Positions 8,307 through 17,653 of a stretch of 64,000 nucleotides of DNA are shown here, one piece after another. Below the pieces are notes generated by a model. That model was not told the origin of the DNA and did not search any database. It saw nothing but the letters and a program-made list of their open reading frames with translations. Numbering within the stretch: the stretch's first letter is position 1; the number at the start of each line of letters is the position of its first letter. Source of the stretch: Streptomyces sp. V3I8. GTDB lineage: Bacteria; Actinomycetota; Actinomycetes; Streptomycetales; Streptomycetaceae. The translations under genes and the position numbers were made by a program. The stretch spans positions 7,812,001-7,876,000 of the forward strand of contig NZ_JAUSZL010000002.1 in NCBI RefSeq assembly GCF_030817535.1, written 5' to 3'.

Positions 8307-9295
8307 AGGAATTCGCCTACGAGCGCGCCGCCGACGTCTCCGGCGCCCTCGCCCTGCTCGACGCCGACCCCGGCGCCCGGTTCCTGGGCGGCGGCACCAA
8401 CCTCGTCGACCTGATGAAGACCGGCGTCGAACGGCCCGCCCGGCTCGTCGACGTACGCGGCCTCCCGCTGGACCGGATCGAGTCGACCGGGGACGGCGGA
8501 CTGCGCATCGGCGCGACCGTCACCAACAGCGACCTCGCGGCCCACCCCGACGTGCGCCGCCGCTACCCGGCCCTCACCCAGGCGGTCCTGGCCGGTGCCT
8601 CCGGGCAGCTGCGCAACATGGCCACCGTCGGCGGGAACCTCCTGCAGCGCACCCGCTGCGGCTACTTCACCGACGTGTCCAAGCCGTGCAACAAGCGCGT
8701 CCCGGGCAGCGGCTGCCCCGCGATCGAGGGCGAGCACCACAACCACGCGATCCTGGGCGCCTCCGACCACTGCGTGGCCACCCACCCCTCCGACCTGGGG
8801 GTCGCGCTGACGGCCTTCGACGCGGTCGTCTCGTACGAGACGGCGGACGGGCCGGGCGAGCTGCCCCTCACCGAGTTCTATCTGCCGGTGGGCGACACCC
8901 CGCACCTGGAGACCGCCCTGCCGCCGGGGGCACTGATCACCGGTGTCACCCTGCCGCCCGCCCCGGTCGCCGCCAACTCCCGCTACCGCAAGGTGCGCGA
9001 GCGGGCCTCCTACGCCTTCGCGATCGGCTCGATCGCCGCCGCGCTCGACGTCCACGACGGTGTCGTGCGCGAGGTGCGCCTCGCCTTCGGAGCGGTCGCG
9101 TCCCGCCCCTGGCGGGCCCGCGCGGCCGAAGCGGCCCTGACCGGCGGACCGGTCGACGCCGCCGCCTTCGCCGCGGCCGCCGACGCCGAACTCGCGGCCG
9201 CCCGGCCGCTGCCGCACAACGGATACAAGGTGACACTGATGCGCAACCTCGTCGTCGCCGTACTGAGCGAACTCGCCGAGGAGGCCACCCGATGA
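8303..9295 (+). CDS. Aldehyde oxidoreductase FAD subunit with extra Fe-S site (PaoB-like)
   Basis: FAD-binding medium subunit of the same complex, 330 aa. The FAD-binding motifs are GGGTNLVDLM (29-38) and ATVGGNLLQRTRC (107-119). A cysteine-rich insertion with Cys119, Cys129, Cys138 and Cys157 (CGYFTDVSKPCN...GSGC) matches the 4Fe-4S loop that distinguishes E. coli PaoB from ordinary xanthine dehydrogenase FAD subunits. The gene overlaps its upstream neighbour by 4 bp and the downstream one by 4 bp, a tight operon. The PaoB-type loop is the main reason to call this complex an aldehyde oxidoreductase rather than a xanthine dehydrogenase. Confidence 0.9.
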   Translation: MKEFAYERAADVSGALALLDADPGARFLGGGTNLVDLMKTGVERPARLVDVRGLPLDRIESTGDGGLRIGATVTNSDLAAHPDVRRRYPALTQAVLAGASGQLRNMATVGGNLLQRTRCGYFTDVSKPCNKRVPGSGCPAIEGEHHNHAILGASDHCVATHPSDLGVALTAFDAVVSYETADGPGELPLTEFYLPVGDTPHLETALPPGALITGVTLPPAPVAANSRYRKVRERASYAFAIGSIAAALDVHDGVVREVRLAFGAVASRPWRARAAEAALTGGPVDAAAFAAAADAELAAARPLPHNGYKVTLMRNLVVAVLSELAEEATR

Positions 9296-11439
9296 CCACC
9301 ACCACGACCGGCACCACGACCGGCACCACCGTGGCACGGAACGCCGTCGGCACCGCGCACACCCGGGTGGAGGGCCGCGACAAGGTCACCGGAGCCGCCC
9401 GCTACGCGGCCGAGATCCCCTTCACCGAACTGACCCACGGCTGGCTGGTGCTGTCGACGGTCACCCGTGGCCGCGTCAGCGCGGTGGAGGACGCCCCCGT
9501 CCTCGGGATGCCGGGCGTCCTCGCCGTCCTGCACCACGGGAACGCCCCGCGCGTCGACACCGACTACGTCGGCATGCTCGGCATGGCCCCGGACCCGACC
9601 ATCGCCGTCTTCCAGCACGACCGGGTGCCGCACGCGGGCTGGCCGGTGGCGCTGGTCGTCGCCGAGACCTCCGAGCAGGCCAGGGAGGCCGCCGAAGCAC
9701 TGGTCGTCCACTACGAGGAGGAGCCGCACGACGTCACCTTCGCCGGAGAACACCCCGACGCGTACTCGATCCCCGGCCCCGGCGGACCGGGCGTGACGGG
9801 GAAGGGCGACCTCGATGCCCAACTGGCCGCGTCCTCCTTCGTCCTGGACGCCGAGTACACCACGCCGGAGGAACACCACAACTCGATGGAGCCCCACGCC
9901 GCGACGGCCCTGTGGGACGGCGGCCGGCTCGAGGTCGTGGACTCCAACCAGGGCACGATCTGGGTCGCGGACGAACTCGCGAAGCTGTTCTCGCTCGACC
10001 CGGCCTCGGTGCACGTGCGCTCCGAGCACGTCGGCGGCGGCTTCGGCAGCAAGGGCGTGCGCGCCCACCAGGTGGCCGCGGTGATGGCCGCGACCGTCCT
10101 GTCGCGCCCCGTCCGCGTCGTCATGACACGCCGGCAGATGTTCTCGCTCGCCGGCTACCGCAGCCCCACCACCCAGCGGGTCCGGCTCGGCGCCGACGCC
10201 GGAGGGCGGCTGCTCGCGCTGGAGCACAACTGCCTGAGCCTCACCTCGACCGTGCACGAGTTCATCGAGTCGGGCGCGGGCCCGGCGCGGGTGATGTACG
10301 ACGCTCCCGCCCACCACACCGCCAACCGGGTCGTACGGCTCGACGTGCCGAGTCCGACGTTCATGCGGGCCCCCGGCGAGGCGCCCGGATCGTTCGCCCT
10401 GGAGTCGGCGCTCGACGAGCTCGCCGAGAAGAGCGGCATCGACCCGATCGAACTGCGCGTGCGCAACGAACCCGAGGTGGGACCGGTGTCGGGGCTGCCG
10501 TTCAGCAGCCGCAACCTGCCCGCCTGCTTCCGGGAGGGCGCCCGCAGGTTCGGCTGGGCGGACCGCGACCCGCGCCCGGGCCTGCGCCGGGACGGGCGCT
10601 GGCTGCTCGGCACGGGTACGGCGGCGGCCTCCTTCTTCGCGGGAGCGATGCCGTCCACGGCCGCCGCGACCGCGGAGGCCGACGGCACCTTCACCGTACG
10701 GATCAACGCCGCGGACATCGGAACCGGAGCGCGGACGGCGCTCACCCTGGTCGCCGCCGACGCCCTCCAGGTGCCGACCGACCGGGTGCGCGTGCGGATC
10801 GGCGACAGCGACTTCGGCCCGGCGATGATCGCCGGCGGCTCGATGGGCACCCGGTCGTGGGCCTGGGCGGTCACGGCCGCGGCCGGGGAACTGCGGGAGC
10901 GGGTCGCCCTGAGCGACGGCATTCCGCCGGAGGGCATCACCGTACGGTCGGACACCACCGCGGCCGTCGGCGCCCTCACGCAGAAGGAACGGCACTCCTT
11001 CGGGGCGCAGTTCGCCGAGGTCGCCGTGGACGTGGCCACCGGAGAGGTGCGGGTGCGCCGGATGCTCGGCATCTTCGCCGCCGGGAAGATCGTCAACCCG
11101 CTCACGGCCCGCGGCCAGTTCACCGGCGGGATGATCTGGGGCATCTCCATGGCCCTGCACGAGGAGGCGCTGCGGGACCGGAACACGGGCGCCCTCTACG
11201 GCGCCGACCTCGCGGGCTACCACGTGGCCTCGAACGCCGACGTGCCGCTCGTCGAGGCGGACTGGGTGGACGACCCGGACCCGGACGACCCGGTCGGCAT
11301 CAAGGGCATCGGCGAGATCGGCATCGTGGGCGCCGCCGCGGCGATCGCCAACGCCGTCTGGCACGCGACCGGCGTACGCCACCGCAACCTGCCCATCCGG
11401 CCCGACCGCGTCATCGAGGCGGGCGCCGCCCATGCTTGA
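9292..11439 (+). CDS. Aldehyde oxidoreductase molybdopterin subunit (PaoC-like)
   Basis: Catalytic large subunit, 715 aa, binding the molybdenum cofactor. The N-terminal aldehyde oxidase a/b-hammerhead domain starts at RVEGRDKVTGAARYAAE. Cofactor-contacting loops HVGGGFGSKG and FMRAPGEAPG are present, and the catalytic glutamate is in GIKGIGEIG near residue 675, as expected in xanthine-oxidase-family enzymes. The N-terminus is a threonine-rich run (TTTTTGTTTGTT). It overlaps the FAD-subunit gene by 4 bp and the XdhC-like gene by 8 bp. The aldehyde range cannot be read from sequence. Confidence 0.93.
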   Translation: MTTTTTGTTTGTTVARNAVGTAHTRVEGRDKVTGAARYAAEIPFTELTHGWLVLSTVTRGRVSAVEDAPVLGMPGVLAVLHHGNAPRVDTDYVGMLGMAPDPTIAVFQHDRVPHAGWPVALVVAETSEQAREAAEALVVHYEEEPHDVTFAGEHPDAYSIPGPGGPGVTGKGDLDAQLAASSFVLDAEYTTPEEHHNSMEPHAATALWDGGRLEVVDSNQGTIWVADELAKLFSLDPASVHVRSEHVGGGFGSKGVRAHQVAAVMAATVLSRPVRVVMTRRQMFSLAGYRSPTTQRVRLGADAGGRLLALEHNCLSLTSTVHEFIESGAGPARVMYDAPAHHTANRVVRLDVPSPTFMRAPGEAPGSFALESALDELAEKSGIDPIELRVRNEPEVGPVSGLPFSSRNLPACFREGARRFGWADRDPRPGLRRDGRWLLGTGTAAASFFAGAMPSTAAATAEADGTFTVRINAADIGTGARTALTLVAADALQVPTDRVRVRIGDSDFGPAMIAGGSMGTRSWAWAVTAAAGELRERVALSDGIPPEGITVRSDTTAAVGALTQKERHSFGAQFAEVAVDVATGEVRVRRMLGIFAAGKIVNPLTARGQFTGGMIWGISMALHEEALRDRNTGALYGADLAGYHVASNADVPLVEADWVDDPDPDDPVGIKGIGEIGIVGAAAAIANAVWHATGVRHRNLPIRPDRVIEAGAAHA

Positions 11440-12571
11440 CATCGCCGACGAGCTGGCGCGCTGGGCCGAGGAGGGCCGCGCGTTCGCCGTCGCCACCGTC
11501 GTGGCCGTCGGCGGCAGCGCGCCGCGCGGCCCGGGTGCCGCCCTCGCCGTCGACGGCGCGGGCACGGTGATCGGCTCGGTCTCCGGCGGCTGCGTGGAGG
11601 GGGCGGTGTACGACCTGTGCCTCCAGGCCCTCGAGGACGGCGGGACCGTCGTCGAACGGTTCGGCTACAGCGACGAGGACGCCTTCGCGGTCGGACTGAC
11701 CTGCGGCGGGGTGCTCGACATCATGGTCACCCCGGTCGGGGCGGACGCGCCCGCCCGCGAGGTGTTCCGGGCGGCCCTGTCGGCCGCCGCCGCGGGCGAG
11801 CCCAGGGCCCTGGCCCGGGTCGTCCGCGGCCCGGAACACCTCCTGGGCAGCGCCCTGCTGGTGCACCCGGACGGTTCGTACGAGGGGTCGCTGGGCGGCG
11901 GCGCCCCGGAGCTGGACCGGACGGCGGCGGCCGAGGCCCGGGCTCTGCTGGACGCCGGGCGCACCGGCACCCTCGACCTCTCGGAGGACGGCACGCACTG
12001 CCCCGGCGGGCTCACCCTGCTGGTCGAGTCGAAGGTGCCGCCGCCGCGCATGATCGTGTTCGGCGCGATCGACTTCGCCGCGGCGCTCGTCCGGGCGGGC
12101 AAGTTCCTCGGGTACCACGTGACGGTGTGCGACGCCCGGCCCGTCTTCGCCACCAGGGCCCGCTTCCCGGAGGCGGACGACCTCGTCGTCGACTGGCCGC
12201 ACCGCTATCTGCGGGGTACGGAGACCGACGGGCGCACGGTCCTGTGCGTGCTCACCCACGACGCCAAGTTCGACATCCCGCTGCTGGAGCAGGCGCTGCG
12301 GATGCCGGTCGCGTTCGTCGGGGCGATGGGCTCGCGCCGCACCCACGCGGACCGCGACCGGCGCCTGCGGGAGGCCGGCCTGACGGCGGCGGAGCTGTCC
12401 CGCCTCCGGTCGCCGATCGGCCTCGACCTGGGCGCCCGCACACCCGAGGAGACGGCCCTGTCCATCGCGGCGGAGATCGTCGCGTCCCGCCGGGGCGGCA
12501 CGGGCACCCCGCTGACGGACTCGGGCACCCCGATCCACCGGGAGGGACCGGACACGGCGAAAGCCGCCTGA
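11432..12571 (+). CDS. XdhC/CoxI-family Moco maturation factor (PaoD-like)
   Basis: 379-aa XdhC-family protein that in related systems binds, sulfurates and inserts the molybdenum cofactor into the large subunit. The N-terminal XdhC_CoxI domain has GGSAPRGPGAALAV and the conserved SGGCVEG loop (Cys54). The C-terminal Rossmann part has VTVCDARPVFA and FVGAMGSRRTHADR. It is the last gene of the operon and overlaps the large-subunit gene by 8 bp, so it is a dedicated chaperone for this enzyme (inference from order, matching paoABCD). Confidence 0.9.
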   Translation: MLDIADELARWAEEGRAFAVATVVAVGGSAPRGPGAALAVDGAGTVIGSVSGGCVEGAVYDLCLQALEDGGTVVERFGYSDEDAFAVGLTCGGVLDIMVTPVGADAPAREVFRAALSAAAAGEPRALARVVRGPEHLLGSALLVHPDGSYEGSLGGGAPELDRTAAAEARALLDAGRTGTLDLSEDGTHCPGGLTLLVESKVPPPRMIVFGAIDFAAALVRAGKFLGYHVTVCDARPVFATRARFPEADDLVVDWPHRYLRGTETDGRTVLCVLTHDAKFDIPLLEQALRMPVAFVGAMGSRRTHADRDRRLREAGLTAAELSRLRSPIGLDLGARTPEETALSIAAEIVASRRGGTGTPLTDSGTPIHREGPDTAKAA

Positions 12572-12580
12572 AGCCGCAAC

Positions 12581-12654
12581 CGGTGGGGGCTGACACCCCC
12601 GGCTCACCCCGGTCCCTTCGTGGGCGCGGGGAACCGGGCGGCCAGCCCCCACCG
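12581..12654. terminator. Long-loop hairpin between convergent operons
   Basis: CGGTGGGGGCTG (12581-12592) pairs perfectly with CAGCCCCCACCG (12643-12654) across a 50-base loop. The gap separates the convergent pao-like operon and the 2-MIB cluster. The loop contains one copy of the dispersed GCGCGGGGAA repeat. It is probably a bidirectional terminator or mRNA end structure. Confidence 0.5.
12622..12650 (+). repeat. Dispersed GCGCGGGGAA-type intergenic repeat, copy 1
   Basis: The core GGGCGCGGGGAACCGGGCGG is followed by CCAGCC. Similar cores recur at 23547, 23621, 48789, 50919 and 63043 in this window, always next to gene ends. From memory this is a frequent Streptomyces intergenic element. 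Confidence 0.55.
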
Positions 12655-12690
12655 TCCCGCCCGTACCCGCCGTGTCGTGCGCCCCGCCCG

Positions 12691-13641
12691 TCAGACGCGG
12701 TCGGCCACGATGAGCAGGTACTGGAAACTGCCGTTCCGGTAGGCGTCGAGGAACGTCTCCTCGATGCCGGTGACCAGATGGCCGGCCTGCTCGCGCAGCT
12801 CCCAGTACGGGATCGTGTCCGCGGTCAGGTCCTGCACATGGACGGGTACGAGCCGGTTGCGGGCCATCGCGCGGAAGTACTCCGAGCGCGGGTGGATGTC
12901 GCAGATGTAGTGCGCGTTGATGAGCGACACCTCGCGGGAGGCCCGCCCGTAGGTGTCGTTGTAGCAGCCGGTGATCGTCACGTACCGTCCGCCGCGGCGC
13001 AGCAGCCGGGCGTGCTCGGCGAAGAGCAGCTCCAGCTCCACGTACATGGTGGACTCGTTGTTCCAGGAGGCCGCGTACGCACCCGTGGCGAGGCCGGTGT
13101 CGAGCATGTTCCGGTGGTGGTAGCGCACCTTGTCGTCGATGTTCCGCTTGCGGGCCTGCTCGTTGGCGAAGTCGGCCTGCTTCCTGGACAGCGTCACACC
13201 GTCGGTGCGGCAGCCGTACCGCAGGTGGGCCACCACGCTGCCGCCACCGCGCCCGCAGCCGGCGTCGAAGACCCGGTCGGCGGGGGAGAGGTCACCGAGG
13301 TGCGAGGCGAGCAGCTCGGCCTGGGCCTGCTCCAGCCGGTGCAGTTCGGCGGTGATCCGCTCGCGGAGCCCGGCCGGGCCGCCGCCCGTACGGTCCGCGT
13401 CCGCGACCTCGGCGAGCACCGACGGGTCGACGGCCCCGATGCCGTAGTGGTGGTGGTACAGGTCGTCGATCCTGCCCAGTTCCAGGTTGACCGGGTTCTC
13501 CTCGGCGTTCCAGTAGTCCGCCACGCGGGTCTGGTACGTCGACTGGTACGTGGACTGGCTCGGCACGGACGCTGCCGCCGAGGCCGTGCCGGTGCCGGTG
13601 GCGGCGATGTCGGTGTCGGTGTCGGTGTCTGCGATGGTCAA
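12691..13641 (-). CDS. mtf: Geranyl diphosphate 2-C-methyltransferase
   Basis: SAM-dependent methyltransferase, 316 aa, converting geranyl diphosphate to 2-methyl-GPP, the first committed step of 2-methylisoborneol synthesis. Motif I VFDAGCGRGGGS lies at 124-135, with NLELGRIDDLYHHHYGIG upstream and the STMYVELELLFAEHARLLRRGG region downstream, all typical of this family (SCO7701-like). The start is TTG 13641, supported by the GAGGAG Shine-Dalgarno; no better in-frame start exists. The N-terminus is low complexity, with TDTDTDT and STYQSTYQ tandem repeats. It lies 46 bp after the cyclase gene in the same operon. Confidence 0.92.
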   Translation of the reverse strand: MTIADTDTDTDIAATGTGTASAAASVPSQSTYQSTYQTRVADYWNAEENPVNLELGRIDDLYHHHYGIGAVDPSVLAEVADADRTGGGPAGLRERITAELHRLEQAQAELLASHLGDLSPADRVFDAGCGRGGGSVVAHLRYGCRTDGVTLSRKQADFANEQARKRNIDDKVRYHHRNMLDTGLATGAYAASWNNESTMYVELELLFAEHARLLRRGGRYVTITGCYNDTYGRASREVSLINAHYICDIHPRSEYFRAMARNRLVPVHVQDLTADTIPYWELREQAGHLVTGIEETFLDAYRNGSFQYLLIVADRV

Positions 13642-13687
13642 GGAGCACTCCTCGTGGCGCGTGGGCGGTGGGACGGGACGGGCCGCG

Positions 13688-14764
13688 TCACCAGTAGTTG
13701 GGCAGGTGGTAGCGGTGCGTGTTGGTGGCGTGCCATTCGTGGTTGCCGGCCACCCACGCGGCCAGACCCTCGGCGTAGCGCGCGACGAGGGGCGAGGTGG
13801 CCGACAGGGCCGCCGACTCCTCCTCGAAGGCCTCCATGATCCGGTTGTGGATCTCGACGGCCTCGAGATAGGCGGCCTTCAGCCCGCACCGCTCGTTGGC
13901 GGCGACGACCTGCGGCAGGTTCAGGTGGGTGGGGTCCTTCGCCAGCTCCTTGGTGTAGGAGTACAGGTCGTTGACGATCGTGGTCGCGTTGCAGGCGAGC
14001 GCGGTGATCCGCTGGATCTCGGGACGGGCATACAGGATCTCGGGCAGTTCGTAGCCGTCCACGGCGTCGACGATCGACAGACAGGGCCGGAAGTTGTTGA
14101 ACTGCCGCATGACCAGGTACTCCCAGACCCGCGGCACGTACCGGATCTCGGACCAGGCGGCCTCCGCGAGGTAGCCGAGGTGCAGCCGGGCCAGGTCGTG
14201 CACGAGCCGGCCGATCTGGCTGGGCGTGGCCAGGGCGCCGTAGTCCCGCACGGCGTGGTGGTACGAGCGCAGCGGCCCGTCCGCCTCCATGCCGTCGCGC
14301 CACTCCTCCTCCAGCTCGGGGGTGCCGTGGTACGGGTCGAGCGCCGACTGGGCCATGATCAGCCGTCCGCCCAGCCCGCGCGACGAACCCCCCCGGCCCT
14401 CGACCTCCTCGCAGTAGCAGTCGTCGACGACGTTCTCGGCGAGCAGCAGCTTCCCGGCCGCCATGAGGTGGTCGGGACTCACCGCACCGGGGTGCTGGAG
14501 CACGACGGCCCGGCCGAACTGGAAGCCCGCGAAGTCCCCGGTCCAGCTCTGCGGGAACAGGTCCAGCGAGCGGGCCCAGGCCTCCAGCCCGGCGTCGATC
14601 TCCGCGGCCTTCGCCGGGTCGGCGGGCACGGCCGGCCGGTACCGCAGCCCCGGCACCGCACCGCCCCGGCGGCCGGTGGTGGCGCCGGCGAGGTCCGGCG
14701 GTCCGGGCAGACGCGGCGGTCCGGGCAGGCGCGGCGGCGTACCGGGCGTGATCGGCGCGCTCAC
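13688..14764 (-). CDS. tpc: 2-methylisoborneol synthase (terpene cyclase)
   Basis: Class I terpene cyclase converting 2-methyl-GPP to the earthy odorant 2-methylisoborneol. Metal-binding motifs are DDCYCEE (Asp114-115) and NDLYSYTKE (265-273). GTG 14764 overlaps the eshA stop in GTGA, giving a 358-aa protein and translational coupling. The N-terminal 50 residues are proline-rich and disordered, with a repeated PPRLPGPP element; in the studied system this region directs the cyclase into the EshA encapsulin shell. It looks shorter than the N-terminus of the S. coelicolor enzyme (about 440 aa in total, from memory). The frame is open further upstream inside eshA but that part is not cyclase-like. 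Confidence 0.93.
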   Translation of the reverse strand: MSAPITPGTPPRLPGPPRLPGPPDLAGATTGRRGGAVPGLRYRPAVPADPAKAAEIDAGLEAWARSLDLFPQSWTGDFAGFQFGRAVVLQHPGAVSPDHLMAAGKLLLAENVVDDCYCEEVEGRGGSSRGLGGRLIMAQSALDPYHGTPELEEEWRDGMEADGPLRSYHHAVRDYGALATPSQIGRLVHDLARLHLGYLAEAAWSEIRYVPRVWEYLVMRQFNNFRPCLSIVDAVDGYELPEILYARPEIQRITALACNATTIVNDLYSYTKELAKDPTHLNLPQVVAANERCGLKAAYLEAVEIHNRIMEAFEEESAALSATSPLVARYAEGLAAWVAGNHEWHATNTHRYHLPNYW

Positions 14765-16194
14765 TCCGCGGTCCGCCCCACCTGGACGTTCTCCAGGATC
14801 CCCGCCGCGTCGGGAACGAGGATCGCCATCGAGTAGTAGGCGGTCACCAGGTAGTTCACGATCGCGTTGGTGTCGATGCCCATGAACCGCACGTTCAGGC
14901 CCGGCTGGAACTCCTCGGGGATGCCCGTCTGGTAGAGGCCCACGACGCCCTGGTCGGCCTCGCCGGTGCGCAGCGCGATGACGCTGCTCGTGTGCTGCGG
15001 GCCGATCGGGATCTTGCCGCAGGGCAGGAACGGCACCCCGCGCCAGCCGGGCACCTGATGTCCCTCGATGTCGACCGTGCCGGGCATGAGCCCGCGCCGG
15101 TTGCACTGCCGGAAGAAGGCGGCGATCACCTTCGGGTGGGCCAGGAACACCCGGGTCTTGCGGCGCATCGACAGCAGTTCGTCCAGGTCGTCCGGTGTCG
15201 GCGGGCCGGAGAAGGTGCTGATGCGCTGGCTGTGGTCGACATTGTGCAGCAGGCCGAACTCGCGGTTGTTGACCAGCTCCCACTCCTGACGTTCGCGGAT
15301 CTCCTCGACGGTCAGGCGCAGTTGCTGCTCGGTCTGGTTCATCGGCCTGTTGTAGAGGTCCGCGATCCGGGTGTGGACGCGCAGGACCGTCTGGGTGAGC
15401 GACAGTTCGTACTCGCGCGGGCTGAGGTCGTAGTCGACGAAGCCACCGGACAGGACCGGCTCGCCCACATGGCCCGCCTGCAGCGGGACCTCGGCCTCGC
15501 CCTTGCGGTTCGTGGGCCGGTGCTGCCGCTCGGCGAACGCGGCCAGCTGCGCGGCGAAGGACGGGGTGCGCTCCACGAACTGTTCGAGGCTGTCCCGGTC
15601 GAGTGTCAGCACCACGCCCGCGGTCTCGGCCCGCACCGAACTGTGCCAGTGCGGATCCTGCTCACCGATGGCCTCGTCGCCCAGCCCGGCGCCGTCCGTG
15701 ACGACGCCGGTGACCTCCTCCTCGCCGTACTTGCCGGCGGTGCAGCGGGTGAAGCGGCCGTGGACGACGAGGTACGTCTCGGTGACGGGCTGCCCCTCCT
15801 CGAAGAGGAGCTGGCCGGCGCGCACCTCCTGCACCCGGAAGCGCGAGGCGATCTCGGTGAGCGCCGCCGTGTCGGTGTAGCCGCGCAGGGCGGGCAGCTC
15901 GGTGAGGGTCTCGGGGACGACCCTGATGTCGTCCGCGCCGTTGTGGTCGAACTGCACCCGGCCCCGGCCGACCCGGAGCTGCAGCCGCCGGTTCACCCGG
16001 TAGGTGCCGCCCTTGACGTCCACCCACGGCAGCATCCTGAGCAGCCACCGCGAGGTGATGGCCTGCATCTGCGGTGCGGACTTGGCGGTGGTGGTGAGCT
16101 GGCGTGCGGCCCTGGTGCCGAGACTGGTGAGCTGCTGTTCGTCGTCGGCGGCGGGCGCGGCGGCGCTGTCGGGTGGGCTTTCCGGGAGAGTCAC
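14761..16194 (-). CDS. eshA: Family 2B encapsulin shell protein with cNMP-binding domain (EshA)
   Basis: 477-aa EshA-type protein, close to the S. griseus EshA length (about 470). It has an HK97-fold encapsulin shell with an inserted cyclic-nucleotide-binding-like domain (about residues 100-215; [18 protein letters not shown]). In Streptomyces this shell encloses 2-methylisoborneol synthase. GTG 16194 has GGAGG 4 bases upstream. Longer in-frame starts add an arginine-rich, non-conserved tail over the promoter and are rejected. It is the first gene of the operon, and its stop overlaps the cyclase start (GTGA), which favours assembly of shell and cargo in fixed ratio. Confidence 0.92.
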   Translation of the reverse strand: MTLPESPPDSAAAPAADDEQQLTSLGTRAARQLTTTAKSAPQMQAITSRWLLRMLPWVDVKGGTYRVNRRLQLRVGRGRVQFDHNGADDIRVVPETLTELPALRGYTDTAALTEIASRFRVQEVRAGQLLFEEGQPVTETYLVVHGRFTRCTAGKYGEEEVTGVVTDGAGLGDEAIGEQDPHWHSSVRAETAGVVLTLDRDSLEQFVERTPSFAAQLAAFAERQHRPTNRKGEAEVPLQAGHVGEPVLSGGFVDYDLSPREYELSLTQTVLRVHTRIADLYNRPMNQTEQQLRLTVEEIRERQEWELVNNREFGLLHNVDHSQRISTFSGPPTPDDLDELLSMRRKTRVFLAHPKVIAAFFRQCNRRGLMPGTVDIEGHQVPGWRGVPFLPCGKIPIGPQHTSSVIALRTGEADQGVVGLYQTGIPEEFQPGLNVRFMGIDTNAIVNYLVTAYYSMAILVPDAAGILENVQVGRTAE

Positions 16195-16666
16195 ATGTCC
16201 TCCGGGTGCGTGGATCCGAGTACGTGCGTGGTCAGGGGCGGTCGTGGCGGGTGCGCGGACGCCGCCATGGGACGGAACGGGGAGGGGCGGGACGGGGCGG
16301 CTGAGCGGTCGTGCGGCCTGCTGGGCGGTGCGTGGCGTCTGGACAGCGCGTGGCGCATGTAAAGCGAAACAGTCGCGGGTGGCGGCCGGGAACCGCGTGA
16401 GCGGGGCGTGTTCACGCTTCGGAAGTGAAGATCCACCGCACGAGACGTACCGACGGCGGCGCCGCGCTCCCACGCCGGGCCGCCGCCTCTGCACGACCCC
16501 GTTTCACCCTTGGGCCCGGTTTCGGACCGGCCGGAACGAGGCAGGTGGGGCTCTCCCCCCCCCTCGTCCCCGCCCCGTCCCCGCCGATCGCGGCCGGGTC
16601 TTGCCGGGCCGCCGGAAAGGCGGCACACTGACACCGAACGAATGGTCGGTAGGGAAGCTGGTATCG
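16195..16666. other. 472-bp divergent control region, eshA / paaA
   Basis: No coding sequence is supported here. It holds the paa promoter and candidate operator at its right end, a C9 tract near 16555, and the imperfect inverted repeat TTCACGCTTC / GGAAGTGAA at 16411-16429, which may belong to the eshA promoter. Nothing else is recognisable. Confidence 0.5.
16601..16650 (+). promoter_or_regulatory. paa operon promoter and candidate operator
   Basis: -35 TTGCCG (16601-16606) and a weak -10 CACACT (16624-16629) are 17 bp apart. The inverted repeat ACCGA-n8-TCGGT (16633-16650) lies just downstream and before the ribosome binding site AGGGAAG. Its outer ACCG/CGGT and central CG resemble sites of TetR-type PaaR repressors, but no paaR gene is in the window. 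Confidence 0.5.
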
Positions 16667-17653
16667 ATGACCACGACACACTCCGCCGGGACGCCCCTCC
16701 CGGAGCAGTCGTTGCAGGACCACTTCGACGCGACGATCGCGCGGGACCAGCGGGTCGAGCCCCGCGACTGGATGCCCGACGGCTACCGCAGGACGCTCGT
16801 CCGGCAGATCGCGCAGCACGCGCACTCGGAGATCATCGGCATGCAGCCCGAGGGCGACTGGATCACGCGCGCCCCGTCGCTGCGCCGCAAGGCCATCCTG
16901 TTCGCGAAGGTCCAGGACGAGGCCGGGCACGGCCTGTACCTGTACTCGGCCGCCGAGACGCTGGGCGCCGACCGCGCCGACCTGACCGAGCGGCTGATCG
17001 AGGGACGCCAGAAGTACTCGTCGATCTTCAACTACCCGACCCCGACGTTCGCCGACGTCGGAGTGATCGGCTGGTTCGTCGACGGCGCGGCGATCTGCAA
17101 CCAGGTGCCGCTGTGCAGGAGCTCGTACGGGCCCTACGCGCGCGCGATGGTGCGGATCTGCAAGGAGGAGTCGTTCCACCAGCGGCAGGGCTACGAGCTG
17201 CTGATGACGATGATGCGCGGCACCGCGGCGCAACGGGACATGGTCCAGGACGCGGTGGACCGCTGGTGGTGGCCCTCCCTGATGATGTTCGGCCCGCCCG
17301 ACGGCGACTCGCCCAACTCGGCGGCGTCGATGGCCTGGAAGATCAAGCGGCACAGCAACGACGAGCTGCGTCAGAGGTTCGTCGACATGACGGTCCCGCA
17401 GGCCGCGAAGCTCGGTGTGACGCTCCCGGACCCGGACCTGCGCTGGAACGCGGAGCGTGGCCGGCACGACTTCGGCACCCCCGACTGGTCCGAGCTCAAG
17501 CGGGTCATCGGCGGCGACGGACCGTGCAACGCCGAGCGGACGCAGCGCCGCAGGTCCGCCCACGAGGAGGGCGCCTGGGTGCGGGAGGCGGCCACGGCCC
17601 ACGCGGCCAAGCAGGCGCGGCGCGCCCGCGCGCAGGAAGGAGCGATCGCATGA
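16667..17653 (+). CDS. paaA: Phenylacetyl-CoA 1,2-epoxidase catalytic subunit PaaA
   Basis: Diiron monooxygenase large subunit, 328 aa, that epoxidises the aromatic ring of phenylacetyl-CoA, the key step of aerobic phenylacetate breakdown. Diiron ligands are visible in [13 protein letters not shown] and [13 protein letters not shown], with [14 protein letters not shown] giving the first ligand region. ATG 16667 follows AGGGAAG. It is the first gene of a five-gene operon and overlaps paaB by 4 bp (ATGA). The downstream beta-oxidation genes (paaF, G, H, J, Z) and the ligase paaK are not in the window. Confidence 0.96.
   Translation: MTTTHSAGTPLPEQSLQDHFDATIARDQRVEPRDWMPDGYRRTLVRQIAQHAHSEIIGMQPEGDWITRAPSLRRKAILFAKVQDEAGHGLYLYSAAETLGADRADLTERLIEGRQKYSSIFNYPTPTFADVGVIGWFVDGAAICNQVPLCRSSYGPYARAMVRICKEESFHQRQGYELLMTMMRGTAAQRDMVQDAVDRWWWPSLMMFGPPDGDSPNSAASMAWKIKRHSNDELRQRFVDMTVPQAAKLGVTLPDPDLRWNAERGRHDFGTPDWSELKRVIGGDGPCNAERTQRRRSAHEEGAWVREAATAHAAKQARRARAQEGAIA

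Noticed and set aside
16195..16666. Minus-strand small frame (about 160 codons) upstream of eshA
   Set aside because: No start signal, no family pattern, and it covers the divergent promoters.
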